Shown here: in pieces, positions 10,757-21,230 of the stretch
Layout: the number at the start of each line of letters is the position of its first letter
Numbering within the stretch: the stretch's first letter is position 1
Program-made: the position numbers and the translations under genes
The notes under the pieces: model-generated
What the model was told of the DNA's origin: nothing
Database searches by the model: none
What the model saw: the letters and a program-made list of their open reading frames with translations, nothing else
DNA from: Globisporangium splendens
Taxonomy: Eukaryota > Oomycota > Peronosporomycetes > Pythiales > Pythiaceae
Direction: 5' to 3'
Length of the DNA: 64,000 nucleotides
Assembly (NCBI GenBank): GCA_006386115.1
Contig: VFIW01000061.1
Coordinates: forward strand, 186,001 to 250,000

Positions 10757-12706
10757 TCAGTTCGCGGGCGCTTCTGGTGCTGGCGTCGCGGCGTTTCCGC
10801 TTATCGTCGCTGCTTCCTTGGCGAACTCCAGCAGCTTGTTCTCCAGGCTCACGAACGGCATCTCGCCGATCGGCGTGACCGTGAACGCCGACTCGTAATA
10901 AATATCTTTTCCGTAGCAGCGCTTGTAGTCCGGGTAATACCGCCCGCCGTTCGCGCCGCGGACATCGTACTCTTCGATCGAGACTGAGTCCATCTTGAAC
11001 TCCTGGACGTGTTCCCAGACGAGGCGGTGGTTCGCGCTCGACAGTTTCTCCTGGTTGCGATGCAGGAACACGATCTGGTGGCTTGGGTCGTGCTGCACCA
11101 TCGTGACGCCGCAAAACACGTTCTTGTCGGCGAGTTTGCGACCCGCAGCGCCAGGCGGTGTCTCGATCATGTGGAACGAGCTCTCGGTCTTTATCCACGC
11201 GAACCGGAAGAGATCCTTGTCGCCCCACACGAGCCGCAGACGCTCCACGAGCTGCGGGTGGAACGCGTAGTACATCATCGCGTTCATGGCCTTCAGGTGG
11301 CGTCTGCGATCGATCATCACCTGTCCGCTCTCCTGCTCAAACATGTCGACAAAATCCAAATCAAACACGTCCCACACGAAACTGCGCGGCTGGATGTTGA
11401 AGATCGTCTTCTTGGCGCGCCAGAAATCCGGCCAGAACAGCGCGCCAGTGTCCGTGAACTCCTTCGTATCAAACAGGAACGTTGGGTCTTTCACCGCAAA
11501 GTTGTCCGAGTCCAGCAGCAGCACTTGGTCGAACGCACTGTAGAACACGGCGTAGATCTTCGTGTAGAACTTGGACGCGCGCGAGTCCTTGATCTCGCGC
11601 AGGTAGGCGCCATACTCGCGCGTGAGCGTCTGCAGGATCGGGTGCGATACGTTCGTCTCGGACGCGATGTACCACAGTTCGATGGGAAGCGTGCAGCCCA
11701 TCTCCCGCATCGACCGGATCGACGCAAACACGCTCTCGAAGAGCTTTTCGTACACGACCAGCGCGATGCCGCGCTTGTAAAACGACGCCGCGTTCTGAGT
11801 CGGGGACGCGACGGCGAGCGCCGTATCGTTGACAGCAGTCCTGTCACCAACGCCAGCGACCACCTGGTCGTCCACGAGCTCCTGCTGGCACTTGTCATAC
11901 GAGAAAGACGAGTCGTGCTCGTACAGCGGCGCCTTGCGGCCGTACTCGAGCATTTCCTTGAAGTCGGCGCACTTGAAGAGCACGCCCGGACGCAGCGAGT
12001 CGCAGTGCATGCGCAGCACGCGCTTGATCTCGCCGCTGTCCTTGTGGCGCACTTCGCAGAAGCCGCTGATGCCATCGGGGATCGGGTCGTCGCATTTCTT
12101 GGTCTCCTGCTCCTCGATCGCGCCGTCGGGGGTGCACCCGCCCGTCCGCCGCCACGCGACACACTCAAACTGCGACAAATCGTCGCCGAGCATCGCTTTG
12201 CGCGCAGCCACGCTCAACTTCTCGGTCGGTCCAGGCGCTGGCGCCGCGACTGGCGCTTGCGTCGTCGCTGGGTTGTTGCTGCTATACGCCTCGACGTTGT
12301 TATTATTGCCGCGCAAGACGCCGTTGCTCGCATGCGCCGTCGTTGCGTCCGCGCTGTTGTCGTTCGCGTGGCGGAAGTGCGCGAGGTCCTGGTGCTGGAT
12401 GAGCGACGCGACCGACATGAGCCCGAACGCGCAGCTGAACACGATGAGGAAGAAGAACGCGAACATCTTGTTCTTCCACGCCGCCGCGTGCACGGCGTCC
12501 GACGCCGAGCGCTTCTTCAGCGGCAGTGCATTTGACGCCACGCTGCTGGCGTGCGACGCAGGCGCGTGCTGGTCGGGCCGCACGGACGCGTGCGCGTTGC
12601 GCTCTCCACACGGCAGACTCATCGTGCGTCCTGGACGCATGCACGTCTCTTTCCCTCGCTGCAAATGCGGAAATGCTGTCGACTTAGTGAGCGCCTGTTC
12701 GCTCAT
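10757..12706 (-). CDS. MNN1/GT71-like alpha-mannosyltransferase, type II membrane protein
   Basis: Single-exon, 649 aa. A cytosolic Ser/Lys-rich tail is followed by one transmembrane segment at about 81-103 (MFAFFFLIVFSCAFGLMSVA), a low-complexity stem, then a Cys-containing luminal module (ECVAWRRTGGC...CDPIPDGISGFCEVRH) and the catalytic domain. GT71-type motifs: a strand followed by LRSMREMGCTLPIELWY-like spacing, the metal-binding D-x-D in LLLDSDNFAVKDPTFLFD (about residue 398), TGALFWPDFW and FCGVTMVQHDP. Members of GT71 add alpha-linked mannose to protein glycans in the Golgi; the exact linkage here is inference. A tandem paralog lies 1.7 kb away on the same strand. I keep the start at 12706 because MSEQ resembles the paralog's MPEQ start; Met at 12640 or 12622 is possible. 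Confidence 0.85.
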   Translation of the reverse strand: MSEQALTKSTAFPHLQRGKETCMRPGRTMSLPCGERNAHASVRPDQHAPASHASSVASNALPLKKRSASDAVHAAAWKNKMFAFFFLIVFSCAFGLMSVASLIQHQDLAHFRHANDNSADATTAHASNGVLRGNNNNVEAYSSNNPATTQAPVAAPAPGPTEKLSVAARKAMLGDDLSQFECVAWRRTGGCTPDGAIEEQETKKCDDPIPDGISGFCEVRHKDSGEIKRVLRMHCDSLRPGVLFKCADFKEMLEYGRKAPLYEHDSSFSYDKCQQELVDDQVVAGVGDRTAVNDTALAVASPTQNAASFYKRGIALVVYEKLFESVFASIRSMREMGCTLPIELWYIASETNVSHPILQTLTREYGAYLREIKDSRASKFYTKIYAVFYSAFDQVLLLDSDNFAVKDPTFLFDTKEFTDTGALFWPDFWRAKKTIFNIQPRSFVWDVFDLDFVDMFEQESGQVMIDRRRHLKAMNAMMYYAFHPQLVERLRLVWGDKDLFRFAWIKTESSFHMIETPPGAAGRKLADKNVFCGVTMVQHDPSHQIVFLHRNQEKLSSANHRLVWEHVQEFKMDSVSIEEYDVRGANGGRYYPDYKRCYGKDIYYESAFTVTPIGEMPFVSLENKLLEFAKEAATISGNAATPAPEAPAN

Positions 12707-14409
12707 TTTATTCGGCTGCTGCTTCGTCGCGCAGTCCGTAAAGAGCCGTGCTTGGATGTGCCCTAATCACTATCCTTTTCTTCAGAATTGAAGCAATGCT
12801 CGCATTTTCAACCAATCCTATGGCACTCATTGATATATCTAGCCAATCAAAGTGTAGAGACTGATTGGAATCCGGATTTCGCCCCCAAACGTGTTTGTGT
12901 CAAAATGGTGCATAAACGGGATGGTTAACCACCTCCAGAACTCGATCGCATGCCAGATGCATGGCATGTCGCAGCATCGAGTGGCTATCAGACGCTGACC
13001 TCGAACAGTTTATACCGCAACCCGCGTCCGACGCGCACGAAAGATTTTTGCAGCTATCCCAGCTGTTTATTGTTTCAGGATGCTGTGTTTGGTTGTTGCA
13101 GAAAATGATGGCAATGTGCAGCCAAAAATAAACACAACAGCACACGCGCTCTCATGACAAAAATCCAGGTACACTGTCCCCCCATTCAAACGAGGCTTAG
13201 ATGTGATAGAATAGATCAGGTATCCAAATTATAAGATTCACACCGAGTCTAAAAATAACAGGTTATCAATGTTTGCTCCTGGACGACTTCTCCTGAACTC
13301 ATCTTGATCTTCTTGTAGAGGATATTGAGTTTTGTCATCCTACTACGAGAGTATCGACTGAAATTTTGCATCTGTCTGTCAAGTGGCGACAGCCTCAACA
13401 CAAGAGCAGCCGCTGGATCATTTACTGGCAAGCACGACAGCGGACCAAAGCCAAATCCGACGTTGCGTCTCCTCAGAACTCGTGGACGGCGCTGACTGGT
13501 CCTCCAGTGATCTCCGCATGCATTTATGCAGAGGCGACCAGATGTGCATGCGTGAGTATCTGTGTATGCTCAGCCAGCCTGTATGACACTGGAGACAAAA
13601 AGAAAGCTGGAAAAGGAGTGGCATGAGCTGCTGTTACACTGGAACTATTTGGCAGCCGACAAGTCGTCTGTGGTTTGTTTTTTTTTCTTCTTCTTCTCTC
13701 GTCAGATAAACAACAGTTTACATTCGGAGCCCACCAGCAACAATCGGCGTGTTGCTGACTTTATCAAAAGCTGTCGACTTAGCAAAGTAAACGCATAAAA
13801 AGATACCGAATTTGTGCTGCAGATGAGAATTGGTGGCGTGAACCCAGTCCATTCCACCCACAAGATGATATCCGCGTCAATAATGCAGAGGTGCACTGCT
13901 GCGTGATGAGAAGCCGATGGGGATGGGAGACTGGGTGCATTGAGAGATTCACGTGCTGTTTATGGGTGCATCTGGCGCAATAAACAGTGGGGAAAACTCA
14001 TTGCCGCAGCTGCATGTTGACCTTTGTTGCTGTACCCACAATGCGCTTTTGCATGCAATAATGAACCATGTATGCGGCTCCGCTTCTTTCGCTGCGTGTC
14101 CTTAGTAACTGGAGAATGCATGTGTGCACATGTCGGTTGCGATTCTCAGGCGCCACTCCTTGTTCATCTGTATGTGCGTGTGATTCGTTTCATTTTCCAC
14201 AAAGTCAACGACCATGCAACACATTGACGGACAGCAGAGCTGCACGCTAATGGGAGATGCCCATTGACTAAGGAACTATTATGTGCGTCCATATTTGTTT
14301 GTATTCACATCCACACGCTACCTCACTGCTTACGCTCTCCACTCCATCGATACATCACCACTCAGGACCATTTCTATTTGCTTCTAACGGGGCTGCCCTT
14401 GCTCTGCTC
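12707..14409. other. Intergenic between the tandem glycosyltransferases
   Basis: About 1.7 kb, AT-richer, with a pyrimidine run near 13677-13700. Open frames at 12900-13145, 13366-13626 and 14024-14250 have no recognisable domains. The left part should hold the promoter of the minus-strand gene at 10757 and the right part the 3' end of the gene at 14410. Confidence 0.5.
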
Positions 14410-16332
14410 TTAGGTCTCTGCACGCCGACCCAAGCCGTCGTCGTGGGCGGCACCGAACGCCGTCGGGACGTTCAAGATCGCGGCGCCCTCCCTCGAGTAC
14501 TGCAGCAGCGTCTGCTCCAGATGCTCGAACGGGAACGCGCTCAGCGGCTTGAGCGTGAACAGCTTCTCGTAGTGCACATCCTTGCCGAAGCAGCGCTTGA
14601 ACTGCGGAAACACCTTGCCGCCGTTCGCGCCGCGCACAAAGTACTCGGTGAGCGGCGACGTGCGCTTGTACTGCTGGATATGGGTCCACAGCAGCCGGTC
14701 GTTCAGGTGCGTGAGCTTCTCCGTGTTGCGATGCAGGAAGATCACGCGGCCGCTCGGGTCATGCTGCACCATCGTCACGCCGCAAAAGAGGTCGTAGTCC
14801 GTGTGCTTGGTGCCCGCCGAGCCTGGCGGTCGAGGGATCATGTAGAACTCGCTGTTGGTCTTCATCCAGCCAAAGCGGAACAGATCCTTGTCGCCCCACA
14901 CGAGTCGCAGCTCTTCGTGCAAGCGCGGCAGGTGGAACCCGTAGTACATGACGACGTTGAGCGCCTCGAGGTGCTTCCGGCGGTTGATCAGGATCTGCCC
15001 GCTCTCCTGCTCAAACATATCGACGTAGTCGAGGCCAAAAAACTCCCACACGAAGCTGTGCTCGTGGATGTTGAAGATCGTGTTGCCGGGTTTCCAGAAG
15101 TCCGGCCAGAACATCGCACCCGTGTCCTGGAACTCCTTTGTGTCGAATAAATAGGTCGGGTCGCGCACGGCAAAGTTGTCGGCGTCAAGCAGCAGGATAT
15201 TGTCGAATGCGCTGTAGAACACGGCGTGGAGCTTCGTGTAGAAATGCGTAGCGTTCGGGTCCGTGATCTCGCGCAGGTACACGCCGTACTCGGCGACCAT
15301 GAGCTTTAGAAGTGGGTGGTCGATGTTCGTCTCCGACCGCTTAAACCACATCTCAATGGGCAACGTGCACCCGAGCGCGCGCAGCGACCGCACGCTCACG
15401 TACGCGCCAAGCAACAGCTTCTCGTAGATCACGTACACGAGCCCACGTTCGAACGAGAGCTCGAGCTGGCCGACCGATTCGTTCTTGAAGCCGTCCTCAC
15501 CCACAGGCGCCGGTGTATTGGTCAAATGGTTGATCTCGCGGAACTGGTCCTGGTTCTTCTCGTACGAGAAGTTCGGGTCGTGCATATAGTCCGTCGAGAG
15601 GATGTGGTAGCTGAGCAGCGACTGGAACATATCGCACGAGAAGTGCACGCCCGGCCGCAGCGAGTCGCAGTGCATCTCCATCACGTGCTTGATCTCGCCC
15701 GTCTTCTTGTGCTGCACCTCGCAGTACCCGGAGATGCCGTTCGGGATCGGCGTCGAGCAGTTCTGGTCGTTCACGGACTCGGGCAAGCCGTCGGGCGTGC
15801 AGTTCATCGTCTGGCGCCACGCGCGGCACTCGTATTCGCCCAAATTGATCAGTTCGCGGCGCGCGCGCTGCGTGTTCACGGTCGCGTCGTCGCCCGACGT
15901 GAACAGCGACGTGAGCTTCTTGAGCTTCTCGAACATCTGCGTCTCGCGCCACTTGCCCACGCCACCAAAGAACGTCGGCTTCTCGCCGTCGACGTTGCCG
16001 TTCGACAACTGGTTCTGCTGCACCATAGCGCCGAGCATCACGAGACACACCATGCAGACCAGGAACGCCGTGATGAACAGCACCCAGAGCACGTTCCACG
16101 AGCGCCGCTCCGACGCGCTCGTGCTCAGGCTGCGCTTCTTCGACGGCTTTGCTGGCGCTTCTGTGTCCGACGCGTCGCCAGATGGAGTCGACGGTTGACT
16201 CGAGAGCAGCTTTTCATGGCTCTCACTGCGACTGCGGCCGCGCTTCGTGTACGCAGCTTTCTTGCGATGCGTCTTGTTTCCCAGCACGATCGGCAGGAAC
16301 GAGCCTTTCTTCGCTGGCGATTGTTCTGGCAT
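14410..16332 (-). CDS. MNN1/GT71-like alpha-mannosyltransferase, second tandem copy
   Basis: Single-exon, 640 aa, with the same architecture as the copy at 10757. It has a basic cytosolic tail, one transmembrane segment at about 81-104 (VLWVLFITAFLVCMVCLVML), a stem, the Cys-bearing module (ECRAWRQTMNC...GISGYCEVQH) and a GT71-type catalytic domain with D-x-D in LLLDADNFAVRDPTYLFD (about residue 381), TGAMFWPDFW, INRRKHLEALNVVMYYGFH and FCGVTMVQHDPSGRVIFLH. Expected to act in the Golgi lumen on secreted and cell-surface glycoproteins. Same strand as its neighbour but 1.7 kb apart, so separately transcribed. ATG at 16332 with no upstream in-frame Met nearby. All motifs present, so probably active. 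Confidence 0.87.
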   Translation of the reverse strand: MPEQSPAKKGSFLPIVLGNKTHRKKAAYTKRGRSRSESHEKLLSSQPSTPSGDASDTEAPAKPSKKRSLSTSASERRSWNVLWVLFITAFLVCMVCLVMLGAMVQQNQLSNGNVDGEKPTFFGGVGKWRETQMFEKLKKLTSLFTSGDDATVNTQRARRELINLGEYECRAWRQTMNCTPDGLPESVNDQNCSTPIPNGISGYCEVQHKKTGEIKHVMEMHCDSLRPGVHFSCDMFQSLLSYHILSTDYMHDPNFSYEKNQDQFREINHLTNTPAPVGEDGFKNESVGQLELSFERGLVYVIYEKLLLGAYVSVRSLRALGCTLPIEMWFKRSETNIDHPLLKLMVAEYGVYLREITDPNATHFYTKLHAVFYSAFDNILLLDADNFAVRDPTYLFDTKEFQDTGAMFWPDFWKPGNTIFNIHEHSFVWEFFGLDYVDMFEQESGQILINRRKHLEALNVVMYYGFHLPRLHEELRLVWGDKDLFRFGWMKTNSEFYMIPRPPGSAGTKHTDYDLFCGVTMVQHDPSGRVIFLHRNTEKLTHLNDRLLWTHIQQYKRTSPLTEYFVRGANGGKVFPQFKRCFGKDVHYEKLFTLKPLSAFPFEHLEQTLLQYSREGAAILNVPTAFGAAHDDGLGRRAET

Positions 16333-17868
16333 ATTGAATCGCGCGCTCTAAAGAAAGTTCCACACAAACAGAGAGAGTGTGGCGATATCCGCGGTCTTGC
16401 GTCGCTGTTAAGACCCGCACGCAACGTGGGACGGCTCAGGAGAAAGAATCGCGCGTGTAGATGGAGCTCGAGAGCTGTCGTAAGTCGAACGCTGGGTAGA
16501 TCGACGAACCAGCGGCGGGGGGGAAGGGAGAATGATGCGCTTCCTTCGGTACAAGGTGAGCCTTCTGCGTGTCCTTCGGAGAGCTCTAGCGCTGCTTCCA
16601 GGGACGCTCTCGCGACGCGGAGGGGCTCAATAGACGCAGCAGCACGTGAAGATGACGATGGAGGGAGCTTGGATATCCTGAGACGGACGCAGCGACGCTC
16701 AGACGGGGGCGCGCTTCCTTCTTTCCTCTTGCTTTGCGGTGCCGCTTGGACGAAATGCGTAAATGGGGCGTTGGCGCCTATCGTCTCGTCCCCGTTCTCT
16801 TTTGTGCAGAGGTGTTTTAAACACACATGAGATGTTTGTAACAATAGCTTCACCAAAGTTCAGTTTTTTCGCTGGATTTGAGATGAGAATGGATCAGAAA
16901 AGTCTATGAATTTGCATAGTCTGGATTTGGAAGATCGGCTCGGAATGTGTGCTTTCAGTATCATTCGACATATAGAAGTTCTTTATAATTGAATAATCGC
17001 GGTTTTCTGTGGATATGCGAGTGCAGAGGAAGTAGGTAAAGTTGAGGGGCGAGAGCAGGAGGATGGGAACGTGGCACTCGCAGTGTGCTTGGGTGCGTGC
17101 CTGGGCTTTGTATTAGTCCTTCTCTTCGTGAAGCCTTCCTCTTCCTGCCAGAATCCAAATATCCTCTTTATACGGATGCTCAGCATTCGTTTGCATGGAC
17201 TAATCTCCATCTTCCTCATTGCTTTTTTTCAAGTCTGGGTCAAACTTCAAGGCATTTTTACAGAACTGCACCCAATTGCTCAGCAGCAGAAACACAGTGC
17301 TAGCACTATTGCAATAGGATCGCTGCAGATCGATCGTTGAGTGTCTCGTTGCTCCGCTAAGTCAACAACGTCCAGCATCACGAGATCCCAAATGCTGCTG
17401 ACGCAAGCGACGCTGATCACTTGGGCAGCATTACAAAGTGAAGCTTCAAACTTTTTCAGAGCACAGCCTCGAAAGTGTGCCTTCACACTCTGGGCATGCC
17501 AGCAAGTGCTGTTCAGAATCAGAAGCCGAAATTAATGGTCTAGAGTGGACCATTCCTCAGTGAGGAACCTCCAGTCGTGCATCGGTCTGCCAAGACTCGG
17601 AGATTCATTTCATCCTCAAAGACAATCGGAACCCTTCAGTTCAGTTTCGCGAAGGTTGGCAAGAACCAAATGATGGCTATCGTCTGATTGGGCGAATCTC
17701 GTATGGCAAGCAGGAGCAAAATGATTTCCGCCATTTCATTGGTCAAAAATCATTTCGCTGTCGTTTACAGCACAAGAAGGCTGGCTTTGAATGCGTCCCA
17801 CGCAATCAGCACGTCGATTGATTTTAAAGTTATGTTCATAGATATCTCTGTTTTTGGGTTTTCATGGT
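16333..17868. other. Intergenic, possible decayed coding stretch
   Basis: No supported gene. A minus-strand open frame overlapping 16337-16856 is compositionally a shadow. One plus-strand frame from 17417 to 17821 stays open apart from a TGA at 17561-17563 and has protein-like composition, but I recognise no family and such lengths occur by chance. Confidence 0.45.
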
Positions 17869-19839
17869 TCACGCCATCGCCAGTGAAGCTCGATCAGCCT
17901 CTGGTTCGTAGCTGTCGTCAAAGCTGAAGAGCTGGGCGAACTCGTCTTGAATTTCCTTCACGAGCCCTTCGAATGCAGCTTCGTTCGCTGCAATCGGCTC
18001 GAGTTTCGTCATTTCAAGTTGGTTTTGTTTCACTGGGACTTTGGAACTAACGCTGCTGGTGACCGCATCCATCTGCAGCTTCCTCTTGGCTACATGGATG
18101 TCGGTCGGCGCAATTGGCGCGACGAAGGGAGAGATTTGCTCCCCATCTTCGCTCACGTCAGAGTCCCATTCCAGGTCAGCTTCCTGGCCATTGAAAAAAC
18201 TCGCACTGTGCTTTTCGGCGACGAGTCGACTATTGTCCTCCATCAGGTGCTTGATCAGAGCCGTTTTCGCTTGGTTCTCGGCGAGAAGCGCTGCCACTTG
18301 GCGCTCCAGGTCGAGCTGTTTCGCTTTCAATTCCTGCTCCTTTGCGTCGTCGATTGCACTCTGGTGGCACACAACTAGATCCTCATTATCATCATACAAA
18401 CTTGTTCTTGGGGTAGACGCGCCTGAGGCGTTGCTTACGGTCTCGCGCGAGTCGTTGGACGTGATCTCTGTGTAAAACCGGCGCGCGAGTTCGTCCTCGT
18501 CGATCTCATATCCAATCTCCACCTCCGTGTTCGTAAAATACTGCTGCGGGTTCTGCAGCTGCTGGTACTGGAACGTCGACGTTTCCAGTTTGCTGGCCAT
18601 CAATTTCGACGAAATCTGCGCATTTGCACGCATAGCGATGGTCAATCCGTTCTGTTTGTCACTGCTCTGCGAGGCCGAGCGCGTTCTGCTCGCTCGTACA
18701 TGACTCGCCATCTTGGAATCATCATTACGAGACGACGAGAGACGACTGGGCGACCGGCGTCGGGGCTGGCGATGGCGCAGCGGTACGAGCTCGATCTGAC
18801 GGTCCTTCGTTTCATTATCGTGGCCAGCGGCCGTGGCGGAAGCGCTATTCCGAAACGCGACGCTGCTCCTGGGCGACGATGCCGGCGGCGGTAGGAAGTG
18901 CAGACTGTCGAGAAAGAGACTGAGGCTCGACTGCGGCGCGCACACGCCGTCGCACGCCGTCAACGGTACGCGGTGCTGCTTGGTGTGCGCCGAGTCATTG
19001 AGCGCGAGCAGGTGGTCGAAATGCTCGATCACGTCCACGGAGAAGCCCGCGAGCAGCGAGGGATAGCGACTTTTCTTATTCGCCTGCGCAAATGTATCAA
19101 ATGTATATGCACATGTGAGCCTATGATGTCAATTTAGCAAACGCACGCATTTGCATGCAAGTCGAGCGCAACATTGTCGACTTAGTGGCACATGTTCACA
19201 AACGAACGTACCCCATAGAGACGAAAGTGCAGATGCTGGGGTTTGCAGTTGCCCTGCGAGTTGCGGCGCAGTCTGCCCTGGAACGGGATGCGCTGGTAGA
19301 AATCGAGCAGCTTGGGCGACGGAGATGGTGTCGGCGGAGAGGACGACAGAGAGAGCAAGGCGGTGAGCGACATGGTGGCACGCGCCTGCGGCGCGCTTTG
19401 CTTGTCGTGGCCAAAGCGAGCGCTTTTCGCGTTTCTTTAGCGTTCGTGCACACTTGCGCTGGTACCGTAGGCCACAAGTGCACAACTGCAAATTACAAGT
19501 TACAAATGCAGACACTCAACAACACACCTGCGCGCACTGGAAGTTCCAGATCTGGGACTCCAACTGGAATTCGCGCTGCTTGCTGCCGCCGACGCTCAGC
19601 GCAGGTTTGCCCGTGATGCTCAGAACCAGTTGGTCGAACGACACGCCAGCTGTCGGAATCGCACTCAGCGCGAGCTGCTGCACTTGCACTTGTATAGGGA
19701 GTTCAGAGTGGCAATGAATGCATCTCCGCGTTAGCAACACGTTTGCAAAGCAGGACTCGCAGACACACGTTCTTTTATATGGGAGTTTGTATGCACCTGT
19801 GACTGCAAAGAGTGGTCGTCGTCTCGCAAAGTTGTACAT
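17869..19839 (-). CDS. NT-C2 domain plus coiled-coil protein (EEIG1/EHBP1-like), four exons
   Basis: Model on the minus strand: exons 19797-19839, 19528-19688, 19212-19310 and 17869-19083, giving 505 aa. Donors GTGCAT, GTGTGT and GTACGT and acceptors ending in AG keep phases 1, 0 and 0. The join of exon 1 to exon 2 reads FAVTVQVQQLALSAIPTAGV, a typical first strand pair of an NT-C2 domain. W-N-F then LLDFYQRIPFQG and the strand YPSLLAGFSVDVIEHFD continue it to about residue 160. A disordered Ser-rich part follows, then a coiled coil near 335-390 (DLERQVAALLAENQAKTALI) and an acidic tail. NT-C2 proteins link membranes, the cytoskeleton and endocytic traffic; the role here is inferred. A LINE sits immediately upstream of the start codon. 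Confidence 0.78.
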
Positions 19840-20028
19840 CGCGGGTCTGGCTTCTTCAGGAGAACGAAAATGCACAGTTTGCTTGCTGCGAATGCGGCTG
19901 TGCTTTGTTTTGTTGTCAATCCTTTATCTTTATAAGGTGAGGTATATTTAGGTTCATCGTCGTGACCTACAATATCCATTCTTCTACCTAATCTTCATTA
20001 CGAAATTCATCTAGGAGTGTAAATGTGT

Positions 20029-21212
20029 CTATGGCGCGGATTGCAATAGATCACTTCTGAATGCTAAATAATCTTTGACCAGGATGGCATGTTCTCTTGG
20101 TCCTATGTGAGGCTGCCTTGTGTTGTCCAATGACCTTGGATCTTCCGAACTTCTCATAAGCCAATGCATGACGTCGTTGTCAAGATCCTGGGTGAGATTG
20201 TTGAAAGCAGCTCTTTGAGTTGGGAAGTGAACCTGCGTTGAGGTTCTGGTATCCATGGCTAGGTTGGCGGCTGAGTCTGCCATCTTGTTGAAGGCACGGT
20301 AGTGATGGTACCATCCTCGGATGTCGATGCAATCCGCGAGTCGTCGACTTGTCTGGTATAAACGCGCCAATCGGTGCTGTCGAGGGGACCGATGCATTCG
20401 CTGTTGGGAGATAATGAGCGCACTGTCTCCAATCACGTACAACGGTTCGAAGTGACTGTGTTGGGCTTCTCGGAGTCCATGTATGAGACCCCAGTACTCG
20501 GCAAAGTTGTTGGTCGTGTCCTTCCTGGTATACGCCATGCTCGCGGTCCAGATCAACCTGGCTGTGTGCGAGTCCTTATGGACACGCACGATAATGGATC
20601 CAGTCCCTCCTGGTCCTGGATTGCCGCGTGATCCACCATCGAAAAACAACAGGTAAACGCCGCGAGTATCATTTGGAGTCAAGGGATGGCGTCGGTTTGG
20701 CTGAGAAAGCAGTCGACATATGCCTTGAGAACTGCTGCAACCGTGTGACCGTCAGAGTCTCCAGCTTGCGCTTCAGCGAGTCGTGCGAGGTTTCGCATTC
20801 CTGCCTCTAATCTGGTCATCATGATCGCCATCTCAGCAGTCGATTCGATTGGATCCGAATCCATGCGTCGCAGATGCGCACACCAAATGATCTGTATGAG
20901 CGACACGCTCATATATCGCCACAGCATGTGTGCGACGGGATAGAGATGATCTTGGAGATGTTGATTGGAGAACTTGTGTCCGATAATGTGTCTCTTGATC
21001 GTGGTCCATGCATGCCTTGGAGTATCTGGTAGATCCAGACTGAAGGTCCAGATTGCGGGGTCGTGACCAGGAGTGATTCCGATTTTCGCCCATAGTGCAT
21101 AGAAGTAGTTCCACACCAGTTTGGCTGTCGGACACTCCCAGAATAGATGTTGAACAGAAGATTGGACAACTTGGGAACATTCGGGATTCGAGCAGGATAG
21201 ATCAGCTTTCTC
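20029..21212 (-). pseudogene. LINE 3' half: zinc-finger (zf-RVT-like) region and RNase H, split by a frameshift
   Basis: Right after the in-frame TAG at 21213-21215 the frame stays open and encodes a Cys/His motif (C-x-N-P-E-C ... HLFWECPKA-type spacing) and a helical region down to 20679. A missing C in a C run (three here, four in copy 3) then shifts the frame. RNase H follows at 20029-20682 with all active-site blocks: FFDGGSRGNPGPGG (Asp), NNFAEYWGL (Glu), VIGDSALII (Asp) and KMADSAANLAMD (Asp). The signature is the plant/archaeal-type RNase H seen in several LINE groups. Without repair the RNase H could not be translated with ORF2. Confidence 0.85.
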
Positions 21213-21230
21213 CTAGTTCCACTTGGAGAG

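Noticed and set aside
11009..12535. Plus-strand open frame of 508 codons
   Set aside because: Antisense shadow of the glycosyltransferase at 10757-12706, Arg-rich and low complexity.
13366..13626. Possible small Cys-containing gene between the glycosyltransferases
   Set aside because: Two overlapping frames, no ATG in the more protein-like one, no signal peptide and no recognisable family.
15316..16830. Plus-strand open frame of 504 codons
   Set aside because: Antisense shadow of the glycosyltransferase at 14410-16332.
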